Assembly (NCBI RefSeq): GCF_007183175.1 | Contig: NZ_AP019807.1 | Coordinates: 1,713,501 to 1,777,500 of the forward strand | Origin: Microbulbifer sp. GL-2 | GTDB taxonomy: Bacteria > Pseudomonadota > Gammaproteobacteria > Pseudomonadales > Cellvibrionaceae | DNA: 64,000 bases | Reading direction: 5' to 3' | Shown here: positions 35,466 to 43,660 of the stretch, piece by piece | Layout of the letters: every line of letters starts with the position of its first letter | Numbering within the stretch: the stretch's first letter is position 1 | The notes under the pieces: generated by a model | The model's database searches: none | What the model was told of the DNA's origin: nothing | Seen by the model: the letters and a program-made list of their open reading frames with translations, nothing else | Position numbers and translations under genes: made by a program

Positions 35466-37568
35466 TTAGAAAATAAACCGCACACCGGCTTCGACGCTAC
35501 GACCAGCTTCAGGAGCGTAGTCGCGCAGTAGTGAGGTGGAGTTGCGAATTTCTTCGTCGAGCAGGTTGCGGGCGCTGGCGAAAATCACCGCGTCGCTGCT
35601 GCCAATATTGAAGTTGTAGTGTGCACTCAGGTCCATGCGGGTATAGCCGTCGGTTTCCTCTTCGTAGGCGCCAGCACGATCCTGGTCTGCAGCTTCAGTG
35701 GTGCGCCACTCCCAGCCCCACTGTTCGTATTCCGCTCCCAGGGCGAGTCCCAGGCGCAGGGGAGGCATGCGCGGCACATCGGAACTCTCACCAGCGATAT
35801 CTTCGTCGAAGCTCGCGCGCACAACATCGCCAAACAGAGTCAGGTGGAAGTTGCTGCGCAGGGGAAATTTCACCGAGGCTTCAGCACCGTAGAAGGTGGC
35901 ATCGCGGTTGCCATAGGCGTAGATGGGCAGCTCTTCTTCAAACAACTCATTGGTGTTTTGCGCGTAGATGTAGTCGCCGATGCGGTTGTAGAAGACGCTG
36001 GCTTCAATCTGCGCTGCATGCCAGCCACTGGCCGCTTCGTTGTGGTGGTGATAGCCCAACTCCAGGTTAATGGATCGTTCTTTGTCCAGGTCACTGTTGC
36101 CAATTAAGTATGTGCCCTCGGCTAGGTGCTCGCCGTCGGCAAACAGCTCTTCGGCTACCGGGGCGCGCTCGGAGCGGGTGGCACCGACGCTGATATGCTG
36201 GTGCTCTTGCAGGAAGTACTGCAGGGTAGCGCTGGTGCTGAACAGGTTGAAGTCACGGTCTTCTTCGTACTCAGGATCGACATCGACACGCTCAATACGC
36301 GCGCCCAGGTCCAGGTGCCAGTTGCCCCATTCGCGTTCCTTCATGGTGAAGAGGCCGGCGCTGCGGGTGCGGGAGGGCTGGATAAATGCCCCTTCGTCAG
36401 AGGTAAAGTCTTTATCGGATAACTGCAGGCCATAGGCGCCACGCCACTCGCTACCGCTGTCGTGGGTGATTTCCAAGCGCCCTTCCCAGGCTTCGTTGGC
36501 ATAGCGGGTACCGGCTGCGTCCTCTTCCAACTCTACGTGCTCGTAGTCGTTATAGCCGATACGCAAACGCAATTTGTCCCAATAGTTGCTGTTGAAGCGG
36601 TGCTCGCCTTTGAGGTCGTAGCGAGTCTGCGCCATATCGATACGCACAGCTTCGACTTCGCTCTCCTCCTCATGCTCTTCGTGTTCCTCGTGATCGTCCT
36701 CGTCGTGCTCTTCTTCTTCGTGGTGGTGCTCGTGAGTGCCGAGGGGAATGCCGTAGTTGTTCTCAAGCTTGTTTACTGACAGACCGATATAGCCACTTTC
36801 AGTAATCCAGGAAACTCCACCGCTGTAGCTGTGGGCGCGGGCGTTGGTGTTGCCGACGTAGCCGTCGGTGTTGAACTCTTCCTCGTGCTCGCCTTCGTCC
36901 TCGTCGTGCTCTTCGTGTTCCTCGTGCTCGACAATAGCGAGGCCGGGAATTTCCGTATCGTCATTTTCGCGGTAGACACCGTCGAAGTACCAGGCCAGCT
37001 GCCCGGCACCGCCGGTAAAGCGGAATACCGAGGCATCCTGGCTATTGGCGGTGTCGTGGCGCATCTCAACCGCGCCTTCAACTTCCTCGGGTACCTCAGT
37101 GGGGATGCGACCGTCGATAATATTTACCACCCCACCGATAGCGCCGCTGCCGTAGCGCAGTGCCGCCGGTCCGCGCAGTATCTCGATGCGCTCCGCCAGT
37201 AGAGGTTCGATACTGGCGGCGTGATCGGCGCTGGTGTTGGAGGCGTCAGAGACATCCAGGTTGTCGTTCAGGATCTTCACCCGGTTGGCGCTCTGGCCAC
37301 GGATAACCGGTAGGCCCACGCCACTGCCAAAGGAGGCGTTGGCCACTCCCGGCTGGTTCTTTAGGGTTTCGCCCAGGGTGGCGGAAGCGGCTTTGCGCAG
37401 GGTCTCGCCGGAGAGCACGGATACCGGGGCAGCTACTGCGTCGGCGGGCTTATCCAGGGGAGATACGGTGACGTTAACTTCTTCCAGTTTGTTGCTGTCT
37501 TCTGCGGCGCAAATAGCGGGCACGGCCAGGCTGGCAATAGCCAGGGCCAAAGTATTGAACTTAGTCAT
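35466..37568 (-). CDS. TonB-dependent receptor with His/Glu-rich loops, ZnuD-like
   Basis: The 700-residue outer-membrane receptor has a signal peptide (about 1-22), a plug domain (about 30-150 with NQPGVANASF, IRGQSANRVKILNDNLDV and GPAALRYGSGAIGGVVNI) and a C-terminal barrel ending in VEAGVRFIF. Two extracellular-type loops are extremely rich in His, Glu and Asp (about residues 218-236 and 275-305; for example HEHHHEEEEHDEDDHEEHEE). This resembles zinc-uptake receptors of the ZnuD group, so Zn2+ import is the likely role. The upstream small gene also encodes a Cys/His-rich secreted protein. No clear Zur box was found. Confidence 0.85.
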   Translation of the reverse strand: MTKFNTLALAIASLAVPAICAAEDSNKLEEVNVTVSPLDKPADAVAAPVSVLSGETLRKAASATLGETLKNQPGVANASFGSGVGLPVIRGQSANRVKILNDNLDVSDASNTSADHAASIEPLLAERIEILRGPAALRYGSGAIGGVVNIIDGRIPTEVPEEVEGAVEMRHDTANSQDASVFRFTGGAGQLAWYFDGVYRENDDTEIPGLAIVEHEEHEEHDEDEGEHEEEFNTDGYVGNTNARAHSYSGGVSWITESGYIGLSVNKLENNYGIPLGTHEHHHEEEEHDEDDHEEHEEHEEESEVEAVRIDMAQTRYDLKGEHRFNSNYWDKLRLRIGYNDYEHVELEEDAAGTRYANEAWEGRLEITHDSGSEWRGAYGLQLSDKDFTSDEGAFIQPSRTRSAGLFTMKEREWGNWHLDLGARIERVDVDPEYEEDRDFNLFSTSATLQYFLQEHQHISVGATRSERAPVAEELFADGEHLAEGTYLIGNSDLDKERSINLELGYHHHNEAASGWHAAQIEASVFYNRIGDYIYAQNTNELFEEELPIYAYGNRDATFYGAEASVKFPLRSNFHLTLFGDVVRASFDEDIAGESSDVPRMPPLRLGLALGAEYEQWGWEWRTTEAADQDRAGAYEEETDGYTRMDLSAHYNFNIGSSDAVIFASARNLLDEEIRNSTSLLRDYAPEAGRSVEAGVRFIF

Positions 37569-37651
37569 TGTTTTTTATTCCTGTCACAGGCGGACAATGC
37601 CATACGCGCTCCAGCGCGGGCATTCACTAAAAAAATATCGGTTTTTGGGTG

Positions 37652-37951
37652 TTAGCTGAGTGACAGGAAGAAGGGAGGGGCGCGCGCACTCTGGCGCTCT
37701 GGCTGGCAATCGCGCGCGGTTGGCGCAGAGGGCCGTTCATAGTGACTTTGGGGCTCAGCCTGTACGAGCAATGGCTCGCTGCCGAGTGCTGCAGGTGAAT
37801 GCATGCAGCACAGGTCACACATCTCCACTTGGGTGCTACCCAGGTGAAAGTGCTCCGCCCACAGCGGCTGAGCTGCTACTACGGCGAGTAACAGGAACAG
37901 GCTGGCCCAGTATTGGGATTTTCGGCGCTTTAGAGTAACCATGCGGTGCAT
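37652..37951 (-). CDS. Small secreted or membrane protein with Cys/His motif, upstream of the ZnuD-like receptor
   Basis: The product is about 99 residues from the ATG at 37951 (or 96 from the ATG at 37942). It has an N-terminal signal or anchor (SQYWASLFLLLAVVAAQP) followed by EHFHLG and CDLCCMH. The Cys/His cluster could bind metal. It precedes the receptor gene by 83 bases on the same strand, which suggests shared metal regulation. I do not recognise the exact family; it has the general look of small DUF2946-type proteins. Confidence 0.6.
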   Translation of the reverse strand: MHRMVTLKRRKSQYWASLFLLLAVVAAQPLWAEHFHLGSTQVEMCDLCCMHSPAALGSEPLLVQAEPQSHYERPSAPTARDCQPERQSARAPPFFLSLS

Positions 37952-38020
37952 GATAGGGCTAAACAATTACGAATCAAGTTTCATCTGACACTAGAGAGCC
38001 ACAGGGGATGTCATTCATCC

Positions 38021-38026
38021 TATAAT
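38021..38026 (+). promoter_or_regulatory. Consensus -10 hexamer ahead of hisB
   Basis: TATAAT lies 42 bases before the hisB ATG. The matching -35 position is poor, so this is a partial promoter call. Confidence 0.35.
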
Positions 38027-38067
38027 TTGCGCCCTCTGTCTTATCGTGCAAATAAGGATCGCTTTCG

Positions 38068-38654
38068 ATGCGTACAGCTAGCGTCACCCGTGACACCCTG
38101 GAAACCAAGATTCAAGTCAGCGTTAACCTGGACGGCCAAGGTCATGGCAAGTTCGCGACTGGGGTTCCTTTCCTGGAGCATATGCTCGATCAAATTGCCC
38201 GTCACGGCATGATCGACATGGACATTAGCTGCGACGGCGATATTCATATCGACGATCACCATACGGTGGAAGACATAGGCATTACCCTGGGCAAGGCCAT
38301 TACCGAAGCGCTGGGGGACAAAAAGGGGATGACCCGTTACGGCCACAGCTATGTCCCCTGGATGAGGCCCTTTCCAGAGTAGTGATCGATTTTTCCGGCC
38401 GCCCCGGATTGGTGATGGAAGTGCCTTTCACTCAAAAGCGTATCGGCAATTTTGATACTGAACTCTTCTATGAGTTTTTCCAGGGTTTCGTAAATCACGC
38501 GCTGGTGACGGTGCATATTGATTGCCTGCGTGGCTATAACGCCCACCACCAGGTGGAGACAGTATTCAAGGCCTTCGGCCGCGCCCTGCGTATGGCGTTG
38601 ACCCCGGACCCCCGTATGGCCGGCACCATGCCCTCCACCAAAGGAGTCCTGTGA
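38068..38654 (+). pseudogene. hisB: Imidazoleglycerol-phosphate dehydratase, broken by a one-base frameshift
   Basis: HisB catalyses the sixth step of histidine synthesis. The first 97 codons encode a normal N-terminal half (FLEHMLDQIARHG, IDDHHTVEDIGITLGKA, YGHSYVP). The frame then shifts and ends at a TAG (38380-38382). The next frame continues the family without a gap: LDEALSRVVIDFSGRPGLVM, then GFVNHALVTVHI, NAHHQVETVFKAFGRALR and MPSTKGVL. Adding one C to the four-C run at 38355-38358 restores a 195-residue protein of standard length with all His/Glu metal ligands. It heads hisB-hisH-hisA-hisF. True loss would mean histidine auxotrophy, so a sequencing error is a serious alternative. Confidence 0.92.
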
Positions 38655-39307
38655 TGGGGAAGATCGCTGTACTCGATTACGGTATGGGCAACCTGCACTC
38701 GGTGGCCAGCGCCCTGAACAAGGTGGCGCCGGAGGCCGAGGTGATGCTGGCACAAACTCCGGAGCAGGCCGAGGGCGCAGAGCGCCTGGTGGTGCCCGGT
38801 GTGGGTGCCATTCGGGATTGTATGGCGGGGTTTGTCGATGCGGGTTTTTCGCCACTGCTTCGTGAGGCCATCAGTGTAGGTACCCCGGTGCTGGGTATCT
38901 GTGTGGGTATGCAGATCATGATGCACCACAGCGAGGAGAATAATGGCGTTGATTGCCTGGGGATTTTCCCGGAGCCGGTGAAGTTCTTCGGCGATAACAT
39001 TCCTCAAGCGCAGGGTGCGGAGAGGCTCAAAGTGCCCCATATGGGTTGGAACAGCGTGCAGCAGCGGCAGTCCCACCCCCTGTGGGCCGATATTGCCGAT
39101 GGCAGCCGTTTCTACTTTGTCCACAGTTACTATGTGCCGGCTGCTGAAAATCCGGATATTGCCGGGCAAACCGAATACGGTGTCCCCCTGGCTGCCGCAG
39201 TTGCCAGGGAGAATATCTTCGCCACCCAATTCCACCCGGAGAAGAGTGCCGAGGTTGGCTTGCAGCTGCTAAAGAACTTTGTCCACTGGAACGGCCGGGC
39301 CCAATAG
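38654..39307 (+). CDS. hisH: Imidazole glycerol phosphate synthase, glutamine amidotransferase subunit
   Basis: HisH makes ammonia from glutamine for HisF. The 217-residue class I amidotransferase has the nucleophile Cys in GTPVLGICVGMQ and the His/Glu pair in ATQFHPEKS. The N-terminus VLDYGMGNLHSV is typical. The ATG overlaps the hisB stop by one base, with AAGGAG upstream. Confidence 0.96.
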   Translation: MGKIAVLDYGMGNLHSVASALNKVAPEAEVMLAQTPEQAEGAERLVVPGVGAIRDCMAGFVDAGFSPLLREAISVGTPVLGICVGMQIMMHHSEENNGVDCLGIFPEPVKFFGDNIPQAQGAERLKVPHMGWNSVQQRQSHPLWADIADGSRFYFVHSYYVPAAENPDIAGQTEYGVPLAAAVARENIFATQFHPEKSAEVGLQLLKNFVHWNGRAQ

Positions 39308-39355
39308 ACCCAGCTCACCGATCACACTGAAATTACTGCCGACGTAAGAAAAGAC

Positions 39356-40087
39356 ATGATTGTAATTCCCGCGATTGATTTAAAAGACGGCCAATGCGTG
39401 CGTCTGCGCCAGGGCGAGATGGATGACGCCACTGTATTTTCCGATGATCCCCTGGCTACAGCCCAGCATTGGGTGAACGAGGGAGCTAAGCGCCTGCACC
39501 TGGTGGACCTGAATGGTGCCTTCGCCGGCAACCCGGTGAATGGTGAAGCGGTAACTGCTATCGCCAAACAGTTTCCCGATTTACCGGTGCAAATTGGCGG
39601 AGGCATTCGCGATTTGCACACTATCGAGCGCTATCTGGATGCCGGTGTGCAGTGGGGGATTATCGGCACTGCGGCGGTAAAAAATCCCAAGCTGGTGGAA
39701 GAGGCGTGTCGCGAGTTTGAGGGCCATATTATTGTTGGACTCGATGCCAAAGATGGCTTGGTGGCTACCGAGGGCTGGGCTGAGGTCTCCGAGCTGAAGG
39801 CGACAGAACTGGCCAAGCGCTTTGCCGATTGTGGCGTCAGCTCTATTGTTTATACGGATATTGCCCGCGACGGCATGATGCAGGGCGTCAATATTGAGGC
39901 GACCCTGGAAATGGCCCGCGCAGTGCAGGCGCCTATTATTGCCTCTGGCGGTGTCAGCAGTATCGAGGATATCGAACAGCTGTTGGATGCCGGTGAAATC
40001 TACGGTGCGATTACCGGTAGGGCGATCTATGAAGACAAGTTGAACCTGCGCGAAGCGCAGCAGCTTTGCGACCAACGGAACAAATAA
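39356..40087 (+). CDS. hisA: ProFAR isomerase
   Basis: HisA isomerises ProFAR to PRFAR. The 243-residue (beta/alpha)8 barrel has the two-fold repeat. The catalytic Asp is in IPAIDLKDGQCVRL and the second in YTDIARDGMMQG. Phosphate-binding turns are QIGGGIR and ASGGVSS. It ends one base into hisF. Confidence 0.96.
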   Translation: MIVIPAIDLKDGQCVRLRQGEMDDATVFSDDPLATAQHWVNEGAKRLHLVDLNGAFAGNPVNGEAVTAIAKQFPDLPVQIGGGIRDLHTIERYLDAGVQWGIIGTAAVKNPKLVEEACREFEGHIIVGLDAKDGLVATEGWAEVSELKATELAKRFADCGVSSIVYTDIARDGMMQGVNIEATLEMARAVQAPIIASGGVSSIEDIEQLLDAGEIYGAITGRAIYEDKLNLREAQQLCDQRNK

Positions 40088-40848
40088 TGGCTCTGGCGAA
40101 ACGTATTATTCCCTGTCTGGATGTGGACAACGGCCGCGTGGTGAAGGGTGTTAACTTTGTCGATATCCGCGATGCCGGCGACCCGGTGGAAATTGCCCGC
40201 CGCTACAACGAAGCGGGTGCGGATGAAATTACCTTCCTAGATATCACCGCCACCCACGAGCAGCGCGATACTATCCTGCATACAGTGGAGAAAATGGCCC
40301 ACGAGGTGTTTATCCCTCTCACCGTTGGCGGCGGTGTGCGCACCTTGCAAGATATCCGCAACCTGCTGAATGCCGGTGCGGACAAGACTGCAATCAATTC
40401 AGCGGCTGTGAAAAATCCCGAGTTTGTGCGCGAGGCCGCCGAGCGCTTTGGCAGCCAGTGCATTGTAGTGGCCATTGATGCCAAACAGGTGGGAGAGGGG
40501 CGCTGGGAGATCTTCACCCATGGCGGTCGCCAGCCCACTGGCATTGATGCTGTGGCCTGGGCACGGCAAATGACAGAGTACGGTGCCGGGGAAATACTGC
40601 TTACCAGTATGGATCGGGATGGGACTAAGAACGGTTTCGACCTGGGATTGACCAGGGCGGTGACCGAGGCGGTGCCAGTGCCGGTGATCGCTTCCGGTGG
40701 CGTTGGAAATCTCCAGCACTTGGCGGAGGGTGTTCTACACGGCGGTGCCGATGCAGTACTGGCAGCCAGTATTTTTCATTTTGGCGAGTACAGCATTGCC
40801 GAAGCCAAGGCATATATGCAGGAAGCGGGGATAGAGATGCGCCTGTAG
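40087..40848 (+). CDS. hisF: Imidazole glycerol phosphate synthase, cyclase subunit
   Basis: HisF joins ammonia to PRFAR, giving imidazole glycerol phosphate and AICAR. The 253-residue barrel has catalytic Asp residues in IPCLDVDNGRVVKG and LLTSMDRDGTKNGFD, and the glycine loops VGGGVR and ASGGVGN. The ATG at 40087 overlaps the hisA stop by one base. The histidine operon ends here. Confidence 0.97.
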   Translation: MALAKRIIPCLDVDNGRVVKGVNFVDIRDAGDPVEIARRYNEAGADEITFLDITATHEQRDTILHTVEKMAHEVFIPLTVGGGVRTLQDIRNLLNAGADKTAINSAAVKNPEFVREAAERFGSQCIVVAIDAKQVGEGRWEIFTHGGRQPTGIDAVAWARQMTEYGAGEILLTSMDRDGTKNGFDLGLTRAVTEAVPVPVIASGGVGNLQHLAEGVLHGGADAVLAASIFHFGEYSIAEAKAYMQEAGIEMRL

Positions 40849-40910
40849 GTGTATTGAATGGCCGCTTGGTAAGTTGGGTTTTGGAAAAGGTTGAAGCAGG
40901 TGCGCTGGCA

Positions 40911-40928
40911 GCGGGCCGTAAGGCCCGC
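40911..40928. terminator. Hairpin between convergent hisF and the S41 peptidase gene
   Basis: GCGGGCC (40911-40917) pairs with GGCCCGC (40922-40928) around a GTAA loop, with more pairing outside. No T-run follows. Confidence 0.4.
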
Positions 40929-40938
40929 CGCGCGCCAG

Positions 40939-42297
40939 TTACAGCTTTTCGTCTGCGTGGGCAAAGCGTTCGCGCAGACCCCTGTTCCTGTGAGCGTAGA
41001 GATTCAGCCCTTTGAGTACATTGAGTGCTTCGAAGATTTGGTTGTCGCGATCCAGCCAGTTATCGCGCTCGTCCTGTTCGCGCGCGCGGTCCTCAGAAGT
41101 GCGATCGGCGCCGCCGTTGCCGTTGTTCAGGTGACCAGCCAGATCGGCTTCGGTGGGTCGCTTGGAGTCTTTCAAACGGGTGATTTTAACCCGTTCCACC
41201 ACGATATCCGGGGTGATGCCCTGGGCCTGAATCGAACGGCCGTTAGGGGTGAAATAGAGTGCTGTAGTGAGCTTGATGGCGCGCTCATTATTGATGGGAA
41301 TGACGGTCTGCACCGAGCCCTTGCCAAAGCTGTCGGTGCCCATGACTACGGCGCGGCGATGGTCCTGCAGGGCTCCGGCGACAATTTCCGCCGCTGAAGC
41401 GGAGCCGGCATTGATCAGCACTACCAGGGGAGCGCCCTCGGTCAGGTCACCGGGTTCGGCCGAGTAGCTCAGGTTGGCGGCCTCGTTGCGGCCTTCTGTG
41501 TAGACCACCAGGCCCTCTTCCAGGAATGCGTCGACCACTTCCACGGAAGATTGCAGCACGCCGCCAGGATTGTTGCGCAGATCAATAATCAGGCCCTTGA
41601 GAGCGCCTTTCTTTTGCAGCTTGATCAATTCTTCTGCCACATCTGTGCCTGTATCCAGCTGGAATTGGCTGATGCGCAAGTAACCGTAGCCATCATCGAG
41701 GACTCTGCTGCGCACACTGCGCACGCGGACAGTGTCGCGCTTGAGGGTGACGTCGAAGGGTTTCTTATGGCCTTTACGGCCGATGGTCAGAGTGACACTG
41801 CTACCCTTGGGGCCGCGCATCCATTCCACGGCCTCATCCAAGCTGACCCCCTTCATGGACTTGCCTGCCAGACGCAGGATTACATCCCCAGCCTTGAGGC
41901 CAGCGCGCGAGGCGGGGGTATCGTCCATTGGGGTTACCACAGTAATGTGGTCGTCGGCGATACCAACCTCGATACCGAGGCCGGCAAATTCGCCGGTAGT
42001 ATTGGCTTGCAGATCGTCAAAGGAGCGGCGGTCCAGGTAGGAGGAGTGTGGGTCGAGGCCTTGCAGCATGCCTTTAATGGCGTATTCGAGCAGGGTGCGG
42101 TCGTCCACTTCTTCAACATAGCCCTGGCGGATTTGCTCGAACACCTTGGCAAAGCTGCGCAGGTCTTCCAGTGGCAGGCGCCCGGCGGTCTCGGCGGCGA
42201 TATCTGGTTGGTTACCGCCTTCGCTGAGACCCATCAACGGCAGTGTTGCGAGGGTGGCCGCTCCGAGAAAGGTGGTCAGCGCCTTGGGGATGAACAT
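40939..42297 (-). CDS. S41 family C-terminal processing peptidase
   Basis: The 452-residue periplasmic protease has a signal peptide (about 1-25), a PDZ domain (about 100-185) and the S41 catalytic core. The Ser/Lys dyad is S301 (NAGSASAAE) and K326 (DSFGKGSVQT). The charged C-terminal tail (about 395-452) is not conserved. Such CtpA-like enzymes trim periplasmic proteins and peptidoglycan hydrolases. It lies downstream of envC on the same strand, which fits control of cell-wall cleavage. Confidence 0.93.
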   Translation of the reverse strand: MFIPKALTTFLGAATLATLPLMGLSEGGNQPDIAAETAGRLPLEDLRSFAKVFEQIRQGYVEEVDDRTLLEYAIKGMLQGLDPHSSYLDRRSFDDLQANTTGEFAGLGIEVGIADDHITVVTPMDDTPASRAGLKAGDVILRLAGKSMKGVSLDEAVEWMRGPKGSSVTLTIGRKGHKKPFDVTLKRDTVRVRSVRSRVLDDGYGYLRISQFQLDTGTDVAEELIKLQKKGALKGLIIDLRNNPGGVLQSSVEVVDAFLEEGLVVYTEGRNEAANLSYSAEPGDLTEGAPLVVLINAGSASAAEIVAGALQDHRRAVVMGTDSFGKGSVQTVIPINNERAIKLTTALYFTPNGRSIQAQGITPDIVVERVKITRLKDSKRPTEADLAGHLNNGNGGADRTSEDRAREQDERDNWLDRDNQIFEALNVLKGLNLYAHRNRGLRERFAHADEKL

Positions 42298-42532
42298 GTT
42301 GTTGTGACCTCTGCCTTATTTCTTCGCTGCTTTGCGAAAGTGTAGACCGCAGAGATTGGCAGGGATTCTAATATGACGCCAATTTCTACAGTGCCACAGG
42401 CTTAGTCGCGATAAAACGAATGGTCTTACAGCTGTGCTGAGTGCAGGTTGGAAAAGCGCCTGGCTTTTTGAAGTAATCGCTTTTTGGGTTGTGTGCTGGC
42501 GGCAAAAGATAAATTCCGCCGCCAGTCGTCGG

Positions 42533-43660
42533 TCAGGAACGGCACCAGGCCGTTGGGTCTTGCGCCTTTCCGTGGCGGCGAATTTCAAAATAGACTCCGC
42601 TCTGGGTGTGGCCACCGGTATTACCCACTCGCGCAATAGTATCGCCACTCTCCACCCACTCGCCAATATTGCGAGTGAGAGATTGGTTGTGGGCGTAGAG
42701 ACTCATATAGCCATCGCCATGGTCGAGAATCACAAGCATGCCGTGGCCACGCAGATAGTCGGAAAATACCACGCGCCCGCGATGTACTGCGCGTACGGGT
42801 TCGCCCTCAGCAGCGCGGATAGTCACGCCTTTCCAGGTAATGCCATTGGCGCGACGCTGTCCGTAAGCGTTGGCGCGGCGGCCCTTCACCGGCCACTGCA
42901 TCTTGCCTCGCTGGCGGGCGAAGGGCTTTTGCTCACCTGGATTTACCAGGGAGGCGATGGCGCGGCCTACTTCATCGATCAGTTTTTGCAGACGTGTACG
43001 GTCGCCTTGCAATTGCTTCAGTTCACCACTGCCATCGGCGAGTCTTGCTGCCAGCTGGTCCAGGGTACGTTTGCGGTTCTGCTGGGCGCTACTCAGTTTG
43101 CTCTGTCGCTCCTGCAACTGTTTTCTCTCCGTCCCCAGGGTTGCCTGTTCACGCTCAATAGAACTACTGACGGTCTGCAATGAGGAGAGCGTTTCCAGAT
43201 AATCGTCAATGGTGCGGCTGCGTTCTTGGAGGAAGTAATCGTGGTAGCGGAGTTGGCGGGCGATGTTCTGTGGGTCTTGCTGGTTGAGGAGGAGTTTGAT
43301 CTGTTCTTGTCGTCCCAGTCGGTAAGCGGCGGCGATCTCCTGTTCGACCCGCCGCTGCATACTTCGCCGGGCCTCCTGTAACTGTTTCTGCTCCTGCCGG
43401 AGCTCGCGCAGCTTGTCCGTGCGGCTGCGCATATCCTGCCGGATCTGGTCTATACGCCGATGCAGCCCGGAGATGTCTTTCTCGTTCTCTTCCAGATCTT
43501 TGCGCAGCTGGTCGCGCTGACCACGCACCTGGTTGAGTTCCTGTTGCAAGGATTCTATGCGCTGCTTGATTTCCGCAAGGCGCGCCTGTTCATTGCCCTC
43601 CGCCTGGCTCCAGGCGGGCAGTGATAGAAGGGCGATCAGGAAGAGTACGAGGGTTTTCAT
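42533..43660 (-). CDS. envC: Murein hydrolase activator EnvC
   Basis: EnvC recruits and activates amidases at the division septum. The 375-residue protein has a signal peptide, a long coiled coil (about 25-225, rich in Gln/Arg/Glu heptads) and a C-terminal LytM (M23) domain (about 255-375). In the LytM domain the peptidase motif is changed: GITWKGVTIRAAEGEPV replaces the usual HxGxD, and HTQSGVYFEIRRHG replaces HLHFE. The zinc ligands are thus incomplete, as in other non-enzymatic EnvC activators. The start overlaps the gpmI stop by one base. Confidence 0.94.
   Translation of the reverse strand: MKTLVLFLIALLSLPAWSQAEGNEQARLAEIKQRIESLQQELNQVRGQRDQLRKDLEENEKDISGLHRRIDQIRQDMRSRTDKLRELRQEQKQLQEARRSMQRRVEQEIAAAYRLGRQEQIKLLLNQQDPQNIARQLRYHDYFLQERSRTIDDYLETLSSLQTVSSSIEREQATLGTERKQLQERQSKLSSAQQNRKRTLDQLAARLADGSGELKQLQGDRTRLQKLIDEVGRAIASLVNPGEQKPFARQRGKMQWPVKGRRANAYGQRRANGITWKGVTIRAAEGEPVRAVHRGRVVFSDYLRGHGMLVILDHGDGYMSLYAHNQSLTRNIGEWVESGDTIARVGNTGGHTQSGVYFEIRRHGKAQDPTAWCRS

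Noticed and set aside
41551..42345. A 264-codon plus-strand open frame
   Set aside because: Antisense to the S41 peptidase gene, whose catalytic dyad and PDZ domain are clear.
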